From the NCBI GenBank assembly GCA_947458985.1, contig CANHBA010000064.1, positions 1 to 10,991 of the forward strand: DNA of 10,991 bases. Reading direction: 5' to 3'. The notes under the pieces are model-generated. The model worked only from the letters and a program-made list of their open reading frames with translations. It did no database searches and had not been told where the DNA came from. Below, piece by piece: positions 1-6,292 of the stretch. The stretch comes from Flavobacteriales bacterium (GTDB taxonomy: Bacteria; Bacteroidota; Bacteroidia; Flavobacteriales_D; Crocinitomicaceae). Position 1 is the first letter of the stretch. Each line of letters opens with the position of its first letter. The translations under genes and the position numbers were made by a program.

Positions 1-120
1 ATTGAAATCATGAAGGAACAGGTAGGTTTTATGAAATCAGATCAAAATGAGTCAATTTCTCCAGTGGATAAATTTTTCAATAAACTCAAGTACATCATCA
101 ATGTAGAGGAGCTTTACTAA
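1..120 (+). CDS. 3' end of an unidentified protein (partial)
   Basis: An open frame runs from the left edge to a TAA at 118-120 and gives 39 visible residues, ending in KFFNKLKYIINVEELY. No start codon can be fixed because the gene is cut by the window edge; internal ATGs at 10 and 31 are possible but not supported. The visible tail is lysine- and asparagine-rich and matches no motif I recognise, so I assign no function. Its base composition is about 31% G+C, clearly lower than the genes to the right. It converges on the minus-strand tRNA-Met and its terminator. A chance open frame of this length in AT-rich DNA is possible, so the call is tentative. Confidence 0.5.
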   Translation: MEIMKEQVGFMKSDQNESISPVDKFFNKLKYIINVEELY

Positions 121-142
121 GTTCTAATCAAAATTAACCCAT

Positions 143-170
143 AAAAAAAGCCCAGTTGAAACCGGGCTTT
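143..170 (-). terminator. Rho-independent terminator after tRNA-Met
   Basis: A 7-bp stem pairs AAAGCCC at 147-153 with GGGCTTT at 164-170 around a 10-nt loop. Read on the minus strand, the hairpin is followed by seven T residues (143-149), the layout of an intrinsic terminator. It begins 3 bases past the 3' end of the tRNA and so ends the tRNA transcript. It may partly stop plus-strand transcription from the left too, but the plus-strand side lacks a good T-tract. Confidence 0.85.
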
Positions 171-173
171 GAG

Positions 174-247
174 TAGCGAGACCGAGAGTTGAACTCGGGA
201 CCTTAGGGTTATGAATCCTACGCTCTAACCAACTGAGCTATCTCGCC
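174..247 (-). tRNA. tRNA-Met (anticodon CAU)
   Basis: The reverse complement folds into a full 74-nt cloverleaf: acceptor GGCGAGA/TCTCGCT with a G1-U72 wobble at the end, D-stem GCTC/GAGC, anticodon loop TTCATAA carrying CAU, anticodon stem TAGGA/CCCTA with an A-C pair next to the loop, and T-arm CCGAG-TTCAACT-CTCGG. The discriminator base is A and the next bases are CT, so CCA must be added after transcription. The paired first acceptor position and overall form favour elongator Met rather than initiator. A CAU anticodon modified to lysidine (Ile2) cannot be fully excluded by eye. It has its own promoter upstream and a terminator just downstream. Confidence 0.93.
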
Positions 248-258
248 ATATGCGGGTG

Positions 259-291
259 CAAATATAAAGAGAATTTTAAATTTCTTTACAA
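259..291 (-). promoter_or_regulatory. Bacteroidota-type promoter of tRNA-Met
   Basis: On the minus strand, TATATTTG (259-266) is an exact match to the TAnnTTTG -7 element of the Bacteroidota primary sigma factor. A TTG (289-291) lies 22 nt upstream, close to the spacing described for the -33 element. Transcription would start about 5 nt before the mature tRNA 5' end at 247. The element lies in the 55-nt gap after the oligoendopeptidase gene, where I see no terminator, so read-through from that operon could also feed the tRNA. Confidence 0.6.
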
Positions 292-302
292 TTTAGCCGC
301 AA

Positions 303-2009
303 CTAATTCATTTTTTTCAGTTGTTCTTGAATAAATGTAGCTAAAGTTTGAAGGCGCTCCGAAGAGAAATCAAATGGCACACCGGCTGTCTCATAAATGT
401 TGGACATAGAAGTGGTGTAGCCCAATGCCAGTGCTTTTTTATAATTGGCAATTGCCGTTGGGTAATTTTCGAGGCTGTTTTTCCAGACGCCTAGCGCACC
501 AAGTTGAGCAATTCCGTATTCAATGTAATAAAATGGAACTTCGAATAAGTGCAATTGGCGTTGCCAAGCGCTTTGCACTAAATCTTCATAGCCGGTCCAG
601 TCGGTGAGGCCCGTGCCAAAATCGCTTGCCAATTGGGTCCAGTAAGCGGCTCTTTCTTCGAGGGTATGCGTTGGGTTTTCGTAAATCCAATGCTGAAAAG
701 CATCTATTTGGGCAATCCAAGGCAAGACCTTCAGCGTACCTTCAATTTGTTCGCGCATGGCGCGCTCGTGTGCTTGAGGCTCATAAAATTCAGACCATTG
801 GGGCATGCTTAAAAGTTCCATCGACATAGAGGCCAATTCGGCCACTTCTGACGGTAGATTTTTAAATGCGGTGAGGTTGAGTTCACGACTCAAAAAGGAG
901 TGAATGGCGTGTCCGCCTTCGTGCACCATGGTTTCTAAATCGCGTTGGGTACCCACTGCATTCATGAAAATAAAAGGAACGCCAATTTCGTAAAGCGGAT
1001 AGTTGTAGCCACCCGGCGCTTTTCCTGTTTTGGAGTCGAGGTCGAGGTGTCCGAGTTGGTCCATGACCCGCAGGCAATCGCCAAAATAGGGGTCGATGCG
1101 TTCGAACATATTGATGGTTCCGCTCAGCATTTCTGCGCCATTTTGGAAGGGCTTGAGGGCTGGCTTTCCTTCTGGGTCTACGTCGAGGTCCCAGGGTTTG
1201 AATTGACTTTTGCCGAGTTTGCTTAGTTTTTCAGCTTGAAATCCTTTGACCAACGGCACAATATGTGTTTTGATGGCCTCGTGAAACGCCAAGCAATCCG
1301 CTTTGGTGTAGTCAAAACGGCCCATGGCTACAAATTTGTAGTCGCGGTAGTTTTCAAAACCAGCATTGATTGCTAATTGGTGTCTTTTTTGAATCAAAGA
1401 GGTGTAGAGCGTATCTAGTTGCTCGCGGTCTTTTCTGCGCACCGCGGCCATTTTTTCAAAAATGGTTTGGCGCAGGCTTTCGTCTTGTTCTTTGAGTAAC
1501 AACGCCGCTTGTTGCATGGTGAGCTCTTTGCCATCGTGTGCAATGGTTTGGGCTGCGCTAATGGCGCCATATTGCTGTGCTTCCTCGTTTAAGGCAGCTT
1601 CTAGTGCGATGTTCTCTTCTCGATATAAATCGAGTGCGGTGCGCACACTCCTGAAATAAATTTGATGAGCGCTATCCGCTCTTTGGTCTAGAAAGGGGAG
1701 GGCCATTAATTTCTGGTTGAGTTGGTCTTCGAGCGGCGCTAGTTCAGGCTGAATTTGGGTCACGAAATTCGTGTAGGCCTCGCGCAGGGCTTCATCTTGG
1801 GTAGAGATGCTCATGCGGATGTAGCGCCAAGCAAGATCTTCTTCAAGGACAGCGTCAAGCTCAGAGCGGTCTAATAACCAGTGGTCGAAATCATGTAATG
1901 TATTGATTTCTCGGTCTAATAATTCTTGAAAATAGGGAGCGAGCACCCCAAATTCGGTAATGGCCAGGTCTTCGGGTAGAAACTGGCGCGCTGCTTTTTG
2001 AATTTGCAT
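303..2009 (-). CDS. M3 family oligoendopeptidase (zinc metallopeptidase)
   Basis: This 568-residue protein is a complete M3 family (thimet oligopeptidase/PepF-like) peptidase. Such enzymes are soluble, usually cytosolic, and cleave short peptides inside a deep channel. The zinc site is visible as HEGGH (His363, Glu364, His367), followed by a third ligand in EVAELASMSMELL (probably Glu391, 24 residues on). A tyrosine-rich segment near 493-498 (FYYIEY) corresponds to the family's substrate-stabilising tyrosines. The N-terminus lacks a signal peptide, consistent with cytosolic action. The ATG start lies 1 nt after the stop of the DUF5606 gene, with an AGAGGA Shine-Dalgarno-like stretch just upstream in the end of that gene, so the two are almost certainly co-transcribed. 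The exact substrates cannot be read from the sequence. Confidence 0.93.
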   Translation of the reverse strand: MQIQKAARQFLPEDLAITEFGVLAPYFQELLDREINTLHDFDHWLLDRSELDAVLEEDLAWRYIRMSISTQDEALREAYTNFVTQIQPELAPLEDQLNQKLMALPFLDQRADSAHQIYFRSVRTALDLYREENIALEAALNEEAQQYGAISAAQTIAHDGKELTMQQAALLLKEQDESLRQTIFEKMAAVRRKDREQLDTLYTSLIQKRHQLAINAGFENYRDYKFVAMGRFDYTKADCLAFHEAIKTHIVPLVKGFQAEKLSKLGKSQFKPWDLDVDPEGKPALKPFQNGAEMLSGTINMFERIDPYFGDCLRVMDQLGHLDLDSKTGKAPGGYNYPLYEIGVPFIFMNAVGTQRDLETMVHEGGHAIHSFLSRELNLTAFKNLPSEVAELASMSMELLSMPQWSEFYEPQAHERAMREQIEGTLKVLPWIAQIDAFQHWIYENPTHTLEERAAYWTQLASDFGTGLTDWTGYEDLVQSAWQRQLHLFEVPFYYIEYGIAQLGALGVWKNSLENYPTAIANYKKALALGYTTSMSNIYETAGVPFDFSSERLQTLATFIQEQLKKMN

Positions 2010-2010
2010 G

Positions 2011-2550
2011 TTATTTTCCTCTTGAAGAGCCGGTCTTCACGGCTGTGGGTTTCTTAGGGGCTGCAGGTTTCGCTGCTTTTGCTGCAGGAGCTGCTGTTGT
2101 TGCTTTCTTTTTAGCGGCGTCCGCTTTTGGCGCTTTTACTTCTTTGGTGGCTGCGGCTTCTTCGGTGGCTGCGGCTTCAAAAGCACCAGCTTTGATCAAT
2201 AAGTTGAACCATTGGAAAAGTTTGCGCACATCAGAAGGGTAAACGCGGTCTTGGTCCCAGTTGGGTAAAAATGTAGCCAAGGCTGCTTCCAATTCTTTGA
2301 TGTCAGCTTTATGCGATGGTGCTTCAGTTGGATATAGCTCGAGCATTTTGGCAAAGATGTCGGTGAGTTTGACGTCTTCCTCGTAAGTAAATACACTGAT
2401 GTCGTCTAGTGTAGAAATGCGTTCTGTGGCATAGGCCGGGAAACGTTTTTTATCGATCATAGATTCGACAATAACGCTGTTTTTACTTTGAGCAATGACT
2501 TTGAAAAGACCTGGTCTTCCTGAAATGGCAATGATACCGCTGAGTTGCAT
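2011..2550 (-). CDS. DUF5606 domain protein with Lys/Ala-rich tail
   Basis: A 179-residue protein of unknown function. Residues 1 to about 55 (LSGIIAISGRPGLFKVI, then a VIVES strand and a RISTLDDISVFT segment) match the DUF5606 family, widespread in Bacteroidota. Residues 57-122 form a second, mainly helical region with a conserved-looking DRVYPSDVRKLFQWFN motif (perhaps the family I recall as DUF6852). Residues 123-179 are a low-complexity tail of Ala, Lys, Pro and Thr resembling histone H1-like or ribosome-associated tails, suggesting nucleic-acid or other polyanion binding (inference). It has no signal peptide, so it is probably cytosolic. It is the first gene of a pair with the M3 peptidase, 1 nt downstream, and is preceded by a -7 box at 2576-2583. 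Family assignment is from recalled motifs; function is unknown. Confidence 0.88.
   Translation of the reverse strand: MQLSGIIAISGRPGLFKVIAQSKNSVIVESMIDKKRFPAYATERISTLDDISVFTYEEDVKLTDIFAKMLELYPTEAPSHKADIKELEAALATFLPNWDQDRVYPSDVRKLFQWFNLLIKAGAFEAAATEEAAATKEVKAPKADAAKKKATTAAPAAKAAKPAAPKKPTAVKTGSSRGK
2146..2178 (-). repeat. Tandem 18-nt repeat encoding EAAAT units
   Basis: The 15-nt block GGTGGCTGCGGCTTC occurs at 2146-2160 and again at 2164-2178, a period of 18 nt (6 codons). On the coding strand it encodes consecutive EAAAT units at the start of the Lys/Ala-rich tail of the DUF5606 protein. Such in-frame repeats can change tail length without breaking the frame. Confidence 0.75.
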
Positions 2551-2575
2551 AGTTTGATTTTCTTTGAATAGTTCT

Positions 2576-2583
2576 CAAAAATA
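2576..2583 (-). promoter_or_regulatory. -7 box upstream of the DUF5606-peptidase operon
   Basis: TATTTTTG on the minus strand is an exact TAnnTTTG match, 25 nt before the ATG at 2550. This predicts a leader of roughly 18 nt. No clear TTG -33 element is seen at the expected distance. The box lies within the T-rich run after the hairpin at 2591-2608, so the terminator of the upstream gene and this promoter overlap. Confidence 0.5.
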
Positions 2584-2608
2584 GAAAAATAACGCTAAAC
2601 ACAGCGCT
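2577..2608 (-). terminator. Weak intrinsic terminator after the T9SS-cargo gene
   Basis: On the minus strand AGCGCT (2603-2608) pairs with AGCGTT (2591-2596) in a 6-bp stem with one G-U pair and a 6-nt loop. It is followed by a T-rich run (2577-2590: ATTTTTC, then TATTTTT). It lies 13 nt past the stop of the propeller gene and before the DUF5606 gene. The short stem makes it weak, so some read-through is likely. Confidence 0.45.
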
Positions 2609-2620
2609 TGTAGTGTGAAA

Positions 2621-4267
2621 TCATAAAAGGATCACTTTTTGTCGGGCAATGACCGCGTCCTTTTCGATGAGGCTTACATAATAGGTTCCTGCGGCCAATT
2701 CGGTGCGCTTAAAAAGTAAGTCATTGCCATTGAAATCTTCGGATTCTGCTACTTTTCTACCCTCTAAGTTGCTGATTTCTAAATGTCTTTTGTTGTTGTT
2801 CGGATTAGGGAAATAGACTTGAAATGTTGGGCCAGCAGGGTTTGGGTAGACAAAAACACCTGCATCAAGGCAAGCTGGAGCAGCTATAAAAGGTGGGAAG
2901 GACACTTTCCAAATTACACCGTTATTTTCCAAGACATAAATGGAATTGCCAACTTGCGCAGCGTCAACAGGCAGATAAAAGCCTGTTGCAACATTTGTGG
3001 TATGAATGCCATAGGTATTGAGAGTGCTGTCGTAGGCAAAACGCAGCATCACGAGCTCGCGCGATGGATCGACAAAAGGACAAGCCGAACCCCACGGAGA
3101 AAGTGGTGTGTAACCTGTGCTGTCGCCACCAGGCATGAAACTCAATACAAAACCATTTCCAGTGTATGCTCCGCCGAGTTGCTTGTCTTTGTCAATAACC
3201 AAGCCAAGAGGGGAGCGGTGGGCTGTAAAAGTGCGCACTGGTTGGCCACTTTCGCTAGCTTTTTGAATTGTGCCAGTTCCTTCTTCCTTGTAATAGTCTG
3301 CAGCCATACCGTAATTGGGTAGCGGTTCTGTAAAAGTGACACCTGCCGGCGCAACTGGAAACGAAGGGTCGGGCGCAAAATGCCCCGCTAAATAAGCACC
3401 GTTATTCGGATTGATCAGTGGGTCCGTACTTGCGTCGTAGTTGGGATTTGCTAAAGGGTTGGCATTGCCACCAATGCGCCAAGGAAAGCCATAATGTTTG
3501 CCTTGTTCGATGAGGTTGAGTTCTTCGGGGTCGTCGCGTTCACCCGCGTTGTCGATGGCAAAAAGCTGATTTTCTCCGTTAAATGCCATAGAATAGGCGT
3601 TGCGGGTTCCCTCGGCAAACACATATCCGGTTTCTTGCAGCCATGTGCTGTCATTGTTGAGGTAAATATTGGCAGCGTCGATAGGAATTCTAAAAATCTT
3701 GCTGGTGATTGCTTGCTCTCGCATACCTGGATACGTGCCACCGCTGGTCTGCACCTCGCCAAAAGATGTTCTGGACCCTCCCGAAAAATATAAATATTCT
3801 TTTTGCGGATCGGCGGTAATGCCTGTAAAACCGTGGTCGCCAGAAGCACTGCTCGTAGGGTAGGTGGTCGTGGTCAAAATGGTAGTCCATTCTCTACTGC
3901 CATTGCTCTGCAGAACGCCTTTAACAATAAGTCCGATGCCAAAGTTAGGATACCAAATATTGCCCGATAAATAGACCGTACTGTCCACAAAGCAAAGCCC
4001 CTGAACTTTCGGGATGCCATGATCGGTAGTCGTATAACGCAACACATCCGTTTTGGAATCTTCCAATACCTCATAGATGTTCCCGCTGGAAGTCGTGTAG
4101 AAAAGGTGCCCCGAAATAGGATCGAAAGCAATTTTGGAAGCCCACATCTTGGGCTGCAACACAGAATCAATGGAAATATCGTTGAAAAGCGGCGTGACAC
4201 GCTGGGCCTGAACAGCTCCTGCAACAATAATTTGGATTAAAACGCTTATAATGAGGTGGGATTTCAT
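2621..4267 (-). CDS. Secreted glucose/sorbosone dehydrogenase-like propeller protein with T9SS type A sorting domain
   Basis: A 548-residue exported protein. Residues 1-22 form a signal peptide ending in AVQAQ. Residues about 25-460 resemble the six-bladed propeller of PQQ-dependent soluble glucose/aldose sugar dehydrogenases: a DHGF loop at 144-147 at the place of the catalytic His, GTRNAYSM at 220-227 matching the family's G-x-RN motif, and a segment DDPEELNLIEQGKHYGFPW (245-263) matching the family's E-x-N-x-I-x-x-G-x-x-YGWP signature. Residues about 472-548 are a type A T9SS sorting domain, beginning VYPNPA and ending in the typical strand-rich Y-V-S-L-x-E-K and R-Q-K-V tail. It should therefore cross the outer membrane through T9SS and be released or surface-anchored. 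Whether it binds PQQ and which sugar or aldehyde it oxidises cannot be read here; a non-enzymatic propeller is possible. Confidence 0.88.
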   Translation of the reverse strand: MKSHLIISVLIQIIVAGAVQAQRVTPLFNDISIDSVLQPKMWASKIAFDPISGHLFYTTSSGNIYEVLEDSKTDVLRYTTTDHGIPKVQGLCFVDSTVYLSGNIWYPNFGIGLIVKGVLQSNGSREWTTILTTTTYPTSSASGDHGFTGITADPQKEYLYFSGGSRTSFGEVQTSGGTYPGMREQAITSKIFRIPIDAANIYLNNDSTWLQETGYVFAEGTRNAYSMAFNGENQLFAIDNAGERDDPEELNLIEQGKHYGFPWRIGGNANPLANPNYDASTDPLINPNNGAYLAGHFAPDPSFPVAPAGVTFTEPLPNYGMAADYYKEEGTGTIQKASESGQPVRTFTAHRSPLGLVIDKDKQLGGAYTGNGFVLSFMPGGDSTGYTPLSPWGSACPFVDPSRELVMLRFAYDSTLNTYGIHTTNVATGFYLPVDAAQVGNSIYVLENNGVIWKVSFPPFIAAPACLDAGVFVYPNPAGPTFQVYFPNPNNNKRHLEISNLEGRKVAESEDFNGNDLLFKRTELAAGTYYVSLIEKDAVIARQKVILL

Positions 4268-4409
4268 GGGCTTAAATTAATCAATTTTAAACGAAGACTG
4301 ACTATGCAATTCACCGCTACATACAATCAAATGCGCAAATAGTTTTAGGTATTTATTATTTTTTAACACTATCAATCAACTTATTAACAATAATTCCTTA
4401 TAATATACG

Positions 4410-4417
4410 TACCTTTG
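4410..4417 (+). promoter_or_regulatory. -7 box of the DEAD-box helicase / typA unit
   Basis: TACCTTTG is an exact TAnnTTTG match, 22 nt before the ATG at 4440. This implies a leader of about 16 nt. No clear TTG -33 element is seen 19-23 nt upstream. It lies in the 172-nt divergent gap 4268-4439, which is AT-rich. No exact -7 box for the divergent minus-strand gene was found in that gap. Confidence 0.6.
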
Positions 4418-4439
4418 CACCTCATTTTAAAAAGAATAC

Positions 4440-6266
4440 ATGACATTTGAAGAACTGGGATTAAGGCGAGAGGTGCTGAAGTCGTTGACAGAATTGGGTT
4501 TTGAAGCACCGACCCCCATCCAGGAACAAGCAATTCCCTACCTATTAGGAGAAGATTGCGATTTTGTCGGTCTGGCGCAGACCGGTACAGGTAAAACGGC
4601 CGCATTCGGTTTGCCGTTAATTAATAACATTGATAATAAAGCACGCTTGCCACAAGGGGTCATTATTTGCCCAACACGCGAGCTTTGCCTTCAGATCACC
4701 AAAGACCTCAACGTCTTTTCTAAGTATCTAGATGGCAATATCACAGCAGTGTACGGCGGAACCGATATCCGTACACAAATCACGAGCGTTAAAAAAGGAA
4801 CCTCAATCATCGTGGCAACACCAGGTCGTTTGGTCGACCTCATCAACCGCAAAGTAGTTCAACTCGGAGAGATCAAATACGTGATACTAGACGAAGCCGA
4901 CGAAATGCTCAATATGGGTTTCAAAGAGGACATCGACATGATCCTCGATCAAACACCTATCGACAAAAATGTATGGTTGTTCTCTGCAACAATGCCAAAC
5001 GAAGTAGCACGCATCGCTCGTACTTACATGACCGATCCGTTAGAAGTTTCTATTGGCCACAAAAACCAGAGCAACGAAAACATCGAACACATCTACTACT
5101 CAGTTAAAGAACGCGACCGCTACGACGCAGTTAAGCGCCTCATCGACTTTAACCCTACCATTTACGGCCTCATCTTTTGCCGCACCAAAAACGAAACCGC
5201 TACGGTTGCGATGAAACTCGCCCGCGACGGCTACAACGCAGAGCCACTTCACGGTGACCTCACCCAAGCCATGCGCGACCGCGTCATGGAGCGTTTCCGT
5301 TCAAAAGAACTTCAAATTTTGGTGGCAACAGACGTTGCAGCACGCGGTTTGGACATCAACAACATTACGCACGTCATCAACTACAACCTTCCAGACGACA
5401 TCGAAAACTACACACACCGTAGTGGACGTACAGCTCGCGCTGGTAAGACAGGTCAGTCTTTGGTGTTGGTAAATACCCGTGAGAACGTTAAAATCAAAGC
5501 AATTGAGCGCCAAATGCGCATGACCTTCACACAAGGTCAAATTCCAAATCCAGCCGAGATTTGCGAAATCCAATTGAAAAAACTCATCGACAACACCATT
5601 GCTACCGAAGTAAAAGAAAGCGACATCGCACCTTTTATGGAGCAAATCTTGGCTTCTTTCGCCGACTTAACAAAAGAAGAAGTCATCAAAAGATTCGTTT
5701 CTGCTGAGTTCAATCGCTTTATCGACTACTACGAGCGCGCTGGCGACCTCAACGCAGCTGCAAGCAAAGACGAACGCGAGCGTCCAGAGCGCAAGACCGA
5801 TCGTCAGAGCCGTGCCCGCGAAGAAGGTAAAACACGCTTTTTTGTCAATTTGGGCCGCAGAGATGGTCTCAATCCAGGCGCAATGGTTCGCATCATCTGC
5901 GATGCCACAGGCCTCAACTCTAAAGCACTTGGCCGCATCGACATCATGACCTCTTTCTCTTTCATCGAGGCAGATGACGAGCACACACAAAAAATCTTGA
6001 AGCACGTCGATGGCTATGAATTTGAAGGCCATAAAGTCGCAATCGAAGTGACTGCACCTGGTCAGGGTGGAGGCGACGACCGCGGCGAGCGCAAATTCTC
6101 AAAAGGACCAGGCTCTAAAAGAGGCCCAGGATCTTTTGGAGGCGGTGGCAGAAAACCAGGCTTCGAGAAAAAAGGCGGCTTTGAGAAAAAAGGCGGTTTT
6201 GACAAAAAACGTTCAGGTGGTTTTGACCGCGATCGCGGTTTCGGCGCCAAAAAAAATAAATATTAA
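4440..6266 (+). CDS. deaD: DEAD-box ATP-dependent RNA helicase with DbpA-type RNA-binding domain
   Basis: A 608-residue RNA helicase. All core motifs are intact: Q motif region 2-30 (FEELGL to TPIQEQ), motif I AQTGTGKT (46-53), PTRELCLQ (78-85), TPGRL (127-131), DEAD (151-154), SAT (182-184), LIFCRTK (244-250), ATDVAARGLDI (296-306) and HRSGRTARAG (326-335). Residues about 466-538 match the DbpA RNA-binding domain, which in DbpA/YxiN contacts 23S rRNA. Residues 540-608 are a basic Gly/Lys/Arg/Phe-rich tail with GFEKKG repeats, expected to add unspecific RNA binding. This order matches DeaD/CsdA-type helicases acting in large-subunit assembly and cold adaptation. The gene is followed after 26 nt by typA with no terminator between. 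The symbol is by family architecture; a cshA- or dbpA-type name is possible. Confidence 0.95.
   Translation: MTFEELGLRREVLKSLTELGFEAPTPIQEQAIPYLLGEDCDFVGLAQTGTGKTAAFGLPLINNIDNKARLPQGVIICPTRELCLQITKDLNVFSKYLDGNITAVYGGTDIRTQITSVKKGTSIIVATPGRLVDLINRKVVQLGEIKYVILDEADEMLNMGFKEDIDMILDQTPIDKNVWLFSATMPNEVARIARTYMTDPLEVSIGHKNQSNENIEHIYYSVKERDRYDAVKRLIDFNPTIYGLIFCRTKNETATVAMKLARDGYNAEPLHGDLTQAMRDRVMERFRSKELQILVATDVAARGLDINNITHVINYNLPDDIENYTHRSGRTARAGKTGQSLVLVNTRENVKIKAIERQMRMTFTQGQIPNPAEICEIQLKKLIDNTIATEVKESDIAPFMEQILASFADLTKEEVIKRFVSAEFNRFIDYYERAGDLNAAASKDERERPERKTDRQSRAREEGKTRFFVNLGRRDGLNPGAMVRIICDATGLNSKALGRIDIMTSFSFIEADDEHTQKILKHVDGYEFEGHKVAIEVTAPGQGGGDDRGERKFSKGPGSKRGPGSFGGGGRKPGFEKKGGFEKKGGFDKKRSGGFDRDRGFGAKKNKY
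6159..6212 (+). repeat. Tandem 18-nt repeat encoding GFEKKG units
   Basis: Three in-frame 18-nt units at 6159-6176, 6177-6194 and 6195-6212 encode GFEKKG, GFEKKG and GFDKKR in the basic tail of the helicase. Each holds a run of six A residues. Copy number could vary between strains without frameshift. Confidence 0.85.
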
Positions 6267-6292
6267 TTCTCCTTACCCATACAATTATCCAT

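Noticed and set aside
2783..3322. A 179-codon plus-strand open frame inside the propeller gene
   Set aside because: It is antisense to the clearly recognisable dehydrogenase-like and T9SS protein, and its translation has no family features.
4268..4439. Riboswitch, small RNA or second promoter in the divergent gap
   Set aside because: Apart from the helicase -7 box I see only AT-rich sequence without a stable hairpin or an exact minus-strand TAnnTTTG box.
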